Part shown: positions 62,604 through 64,000 of the stretch, piece by piece
How positions within the stretch are numbered: position 1 is the stretch's first letter
How the letters are laid out: the number at the start of each line of letters is the position of its first letter
DNA from: Pseudonocardia sulfidoxydans NBRC 16205
Lineage (GTDB): Bacteria > Actinomycetota > Actinomycetes > Mycobacteriales > Pseudonocardiaceae
DNA length: 64,000 bases
Reading direction: 5' to 3'
Assembly (NCBI RefSeq): GCF_007989085.1
Contig: NZ_BJVJ01000022.1
Coordinates: 1-64,000, forward strand
The notes under the pieces: generated by a model
Told to the model about the DNA's origin: nothing
What the model saw: only the letters and a program-made list of their open reading frames with translations
Databases searched by the model: none
Made by a program: the position numbers and the translations under genes

Positions 62604-64000
62604 CTAGAGGCGGGCGGCCGAGGTCCGGCGGCGCAGCAGCTGCTGGCGGTAGAGGGCACCGCGCTTGGTCCGCGGCACCACGACCATGTCGTAGAGGACG
62701 ACGACGACCACCAGGGCGGCCCACGTCGTGGCGGCGACCCAGTCGGTCGCCGCGATGGCGATCCCGACGATCGCGGTGACGACCAGCAGGAACACCGCGA
62801 GCGGCGTGCCGAGGCGGGCCACCAGCGGCCGGTCGAGATCCTTGCGCCGCTTCATGAGCAGGTAGAACAGCGCCACGAAGAAGTACAGCGTCGCCGACCA
62901 CGTCGACAATACGTGCGAGACGAACGTGAAGTCGCCGATGTAGACGCCGATCAGCGCGAAGACGGCGAGGATGATGATCGCCACCCACGGGACCGAGCGG
63001 CGCGAGTAACGGCCGATGATCCGCGGCAGCGCGCCCTGCTGGCTGTAGAGGGCGAGGATCTTGCCCATCCCCATGAAGTAGACCGACAGCGTCGTGTAGG
63101 TGGCGACGAGCATGGCGATGAGCGCGAGGTAGAACAGCGGGTTGTGCCCGAACTTCTCCTCGACGACCCCGATCGTCGGGACCGGCATGAGCACGAGCGC
63201 GGCGATGGGGAGGCTGCCGAGGATGCCGATGGCGAGCGGGAGCTGCCGGATCCACAGCTGCCACGCCGCGGACAGCAGACCGATGTCGCGGGAGCGCCGG
63301 AAGTCCTTCCACTCGTCGACGAGGACCTGCTGGACCTCCATGATCCCGGCCATGATCCCGAGCCAGAGGCCGACGATCGTGAAGAAGCCGAGGAAGGTGA
63401 TCGGGGTCGGCGAGGGCCAGTTCAGCGAGAACGAGTCCGCGTTGACGATCAAGACGAACACGCAGATCGCCAGCACGATGTCGGCCACGAGCGTGATGAC
63501 GACGAGCGTCGACTGCACCTTGCCGGTGATCTGGTGGCCCAGCAGGTTCAGCGCCAGGACCGGGAGGAGCACCACGTACGGCCAGATCGCCGCCGGGACG
63601 CTCGGGAACAGCAGCGCGAAGAGCTCGTTGGCGATGAGCAGCTCCAGCCACATGAACGCGCCGTACACCGGGGCGTAGAGCACGAGGTAGCTGGTACCGA
63701 GCGGGAAGACACCCGCCTCGCGGGCATAGGACTGCAGGGAACCCGGCTCCGGGACCGCGGTGATCATCTCGCGGTACAGCCACCACGCGGTGTGGATGAT
63801 GACGACGCCGCCGACGAACCCGAGGATCGACCACAGGATCCCGAACGACGACGCGATGAACACGATCCACGCCCAGCCGGCGGTGAACAGCATCTCGCCG
63901 GTGCCGATGGCGGAGACGTCGAACCAGGAGAGCGGTTTCTCGTCGACGAGCTCGATGTCGTCGAGGCCGTCCTCGGACAGTGCGTCCGACAGGGGGTCGG
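62604..64000 (-). CDS. APC-superfamily permease (partial, runs off the right edge)
   Basis: The visible 465 codons encode an amino acid-polyamine-organocation permease with about 12 membrane helices. The frame is open to the window end: SDALSEDGLDDIELVDEKPL then SWFDVSAIGTGEMLFTAGWA begins the first helix, so the true start is beyond 64000 and the ATG at 63893 is internal. Further segments: VYGAFMWLELLIANELFALL, FTIVGLWLGIMAGIMEVQQV, and the Arg-rich C-terminus RTKRGALYRQQLLRRRTSA. It is probably the uptake route for the substrate of the operon. The downstream FAD monooxygenase begins 47 bp later. Confidence 0.9.
   Translation of the reverse strand, partial: DPLSDALSEDGLDDIELVDEKPLSWFDVSAIGTGEMLFTAGWAWIVFIASSFGILWSILGFVGGVVIIHTAWWLYREMITAVPEPGSLQSYAREAGVFPLGTSYLVLYAPVYGAFMWLELLIANELFALLFPSVPAAIWPYVVLLPVLALNLLGHQITGKVQSTLVVITLVADIVLAICVFVLIVNADSFSLNWPSPTPITFLGFFTIVGLWLGIMAGIMEVQQVLVDEWKDFRRSRDIGLLSAAWQLWIRQLPLAIGILGSLPIAALVLMPVPTIGVVEEKFGHNPLFYLALIAMLVATYTTLSVYFMGMGKILALYSQQGALPRIIGRYSRRSVPWVAIIILAVFALIGVYIGDFTFVSHVLSTWSATLYFFVALFYLLMKRRKDLDRPLVARLGTPLAVFLLVVTAIVGIAIAATDWVAATTWAALVVVVVLYDMVVVPRTKRGALYRQQLLRRRTSAARL

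Overview
The window is very GC-rich with strong third-position G/C bias, GTG and TTG starts are common, and genes sit in long runs of overlapping stop/start pairs. Gene content fits a free-living catabolic actinobacterium: a CopD-CtaG fusion, LLM-class flavin oxidoreductases, tandem universal stress proteins, and CoxD/E/G maturation factors. My best guess is Pseudonocardia or a close relative. That is an inference from gene families, not a database match. I see no transposase, integrase, CRISPR array or phage gene.

Layout. (1) 0.1-5.0 kb is housekeeping-like: copper/cytochrome oxidase assembly protein, PP2C phosphatase, an N-6 DNA methylase whose last codons overlap a tRNA-Arg(TCT), then a strong terminator. 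(2) 5.0-11.9 kb is a dormancy/hypoxia-type island: three tandem USP proteins, two CBS-domain proteins, an Rv1733c-like membrane protein, a tiny repeat protein, and remnants of a further USP and an alcohol dehydrogenase. Several upstream regions carry a 14-bp near-palindrome resembling the DosR box. (3) 11.9-14.1 kb: ferredoxin plus cytochrome P450 separated by five 18-bp tandem repeats, and an NTF2-like protein.

(4) 14.3-27.3 kb is an organosulfur-scavenging region. It has two related pairs of flavin monooxygenases (one member frameshifted), an LLM oxidoreductase, MFS exporter, nitroreductase, family-5 solute-binding lipoprotein, an acyl-CoA-dehydrogenase-like (DszC/SfnC-type) enzyme and an SDR. 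Three unannotated-size leader peptides rich in terminal Cys codons, and an S-box (SAM) riboswitch-like element, sit in front of these genes. (5) 27.4-33.8 kb: AraC regulator, a large LuxR (MalT-like) regulator, and a three-component Rieske oxygenase (oxygenase, ferredoxin, FAD reductase) with a palindromic operator region.

(6) 34-64 kb is a large catabolic supercluster that looks aimed at an N-heterocycle or cyclic amide. It includes creatininase and amidase; a fused acyl-CoA carboxyltransferase; an ABC importer (CUT2 type) co-directional with a complete molybdenum hydroxylase (FAD, 2Fe-2S, Mo subunits) and an NmrA protein; an IclR regulator; hydantoinase/oxoprolinase HyuA-HyuB; CoxG and a CaiB-type CoA-transferase. 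A second molybdenum hydroxylase follows, with CoxD/CoxE, RidA, FAH-family hydrolase, SCP2-like protein, an aromatic FAD monooxygenase and an APC permease running off the right edge. A 19-bp palindromic site (consensus GTATCCGSTGAGCGGATAC) lies at the promoters of three of these operons, suggesting one local regulator, most economically the IclR protein.
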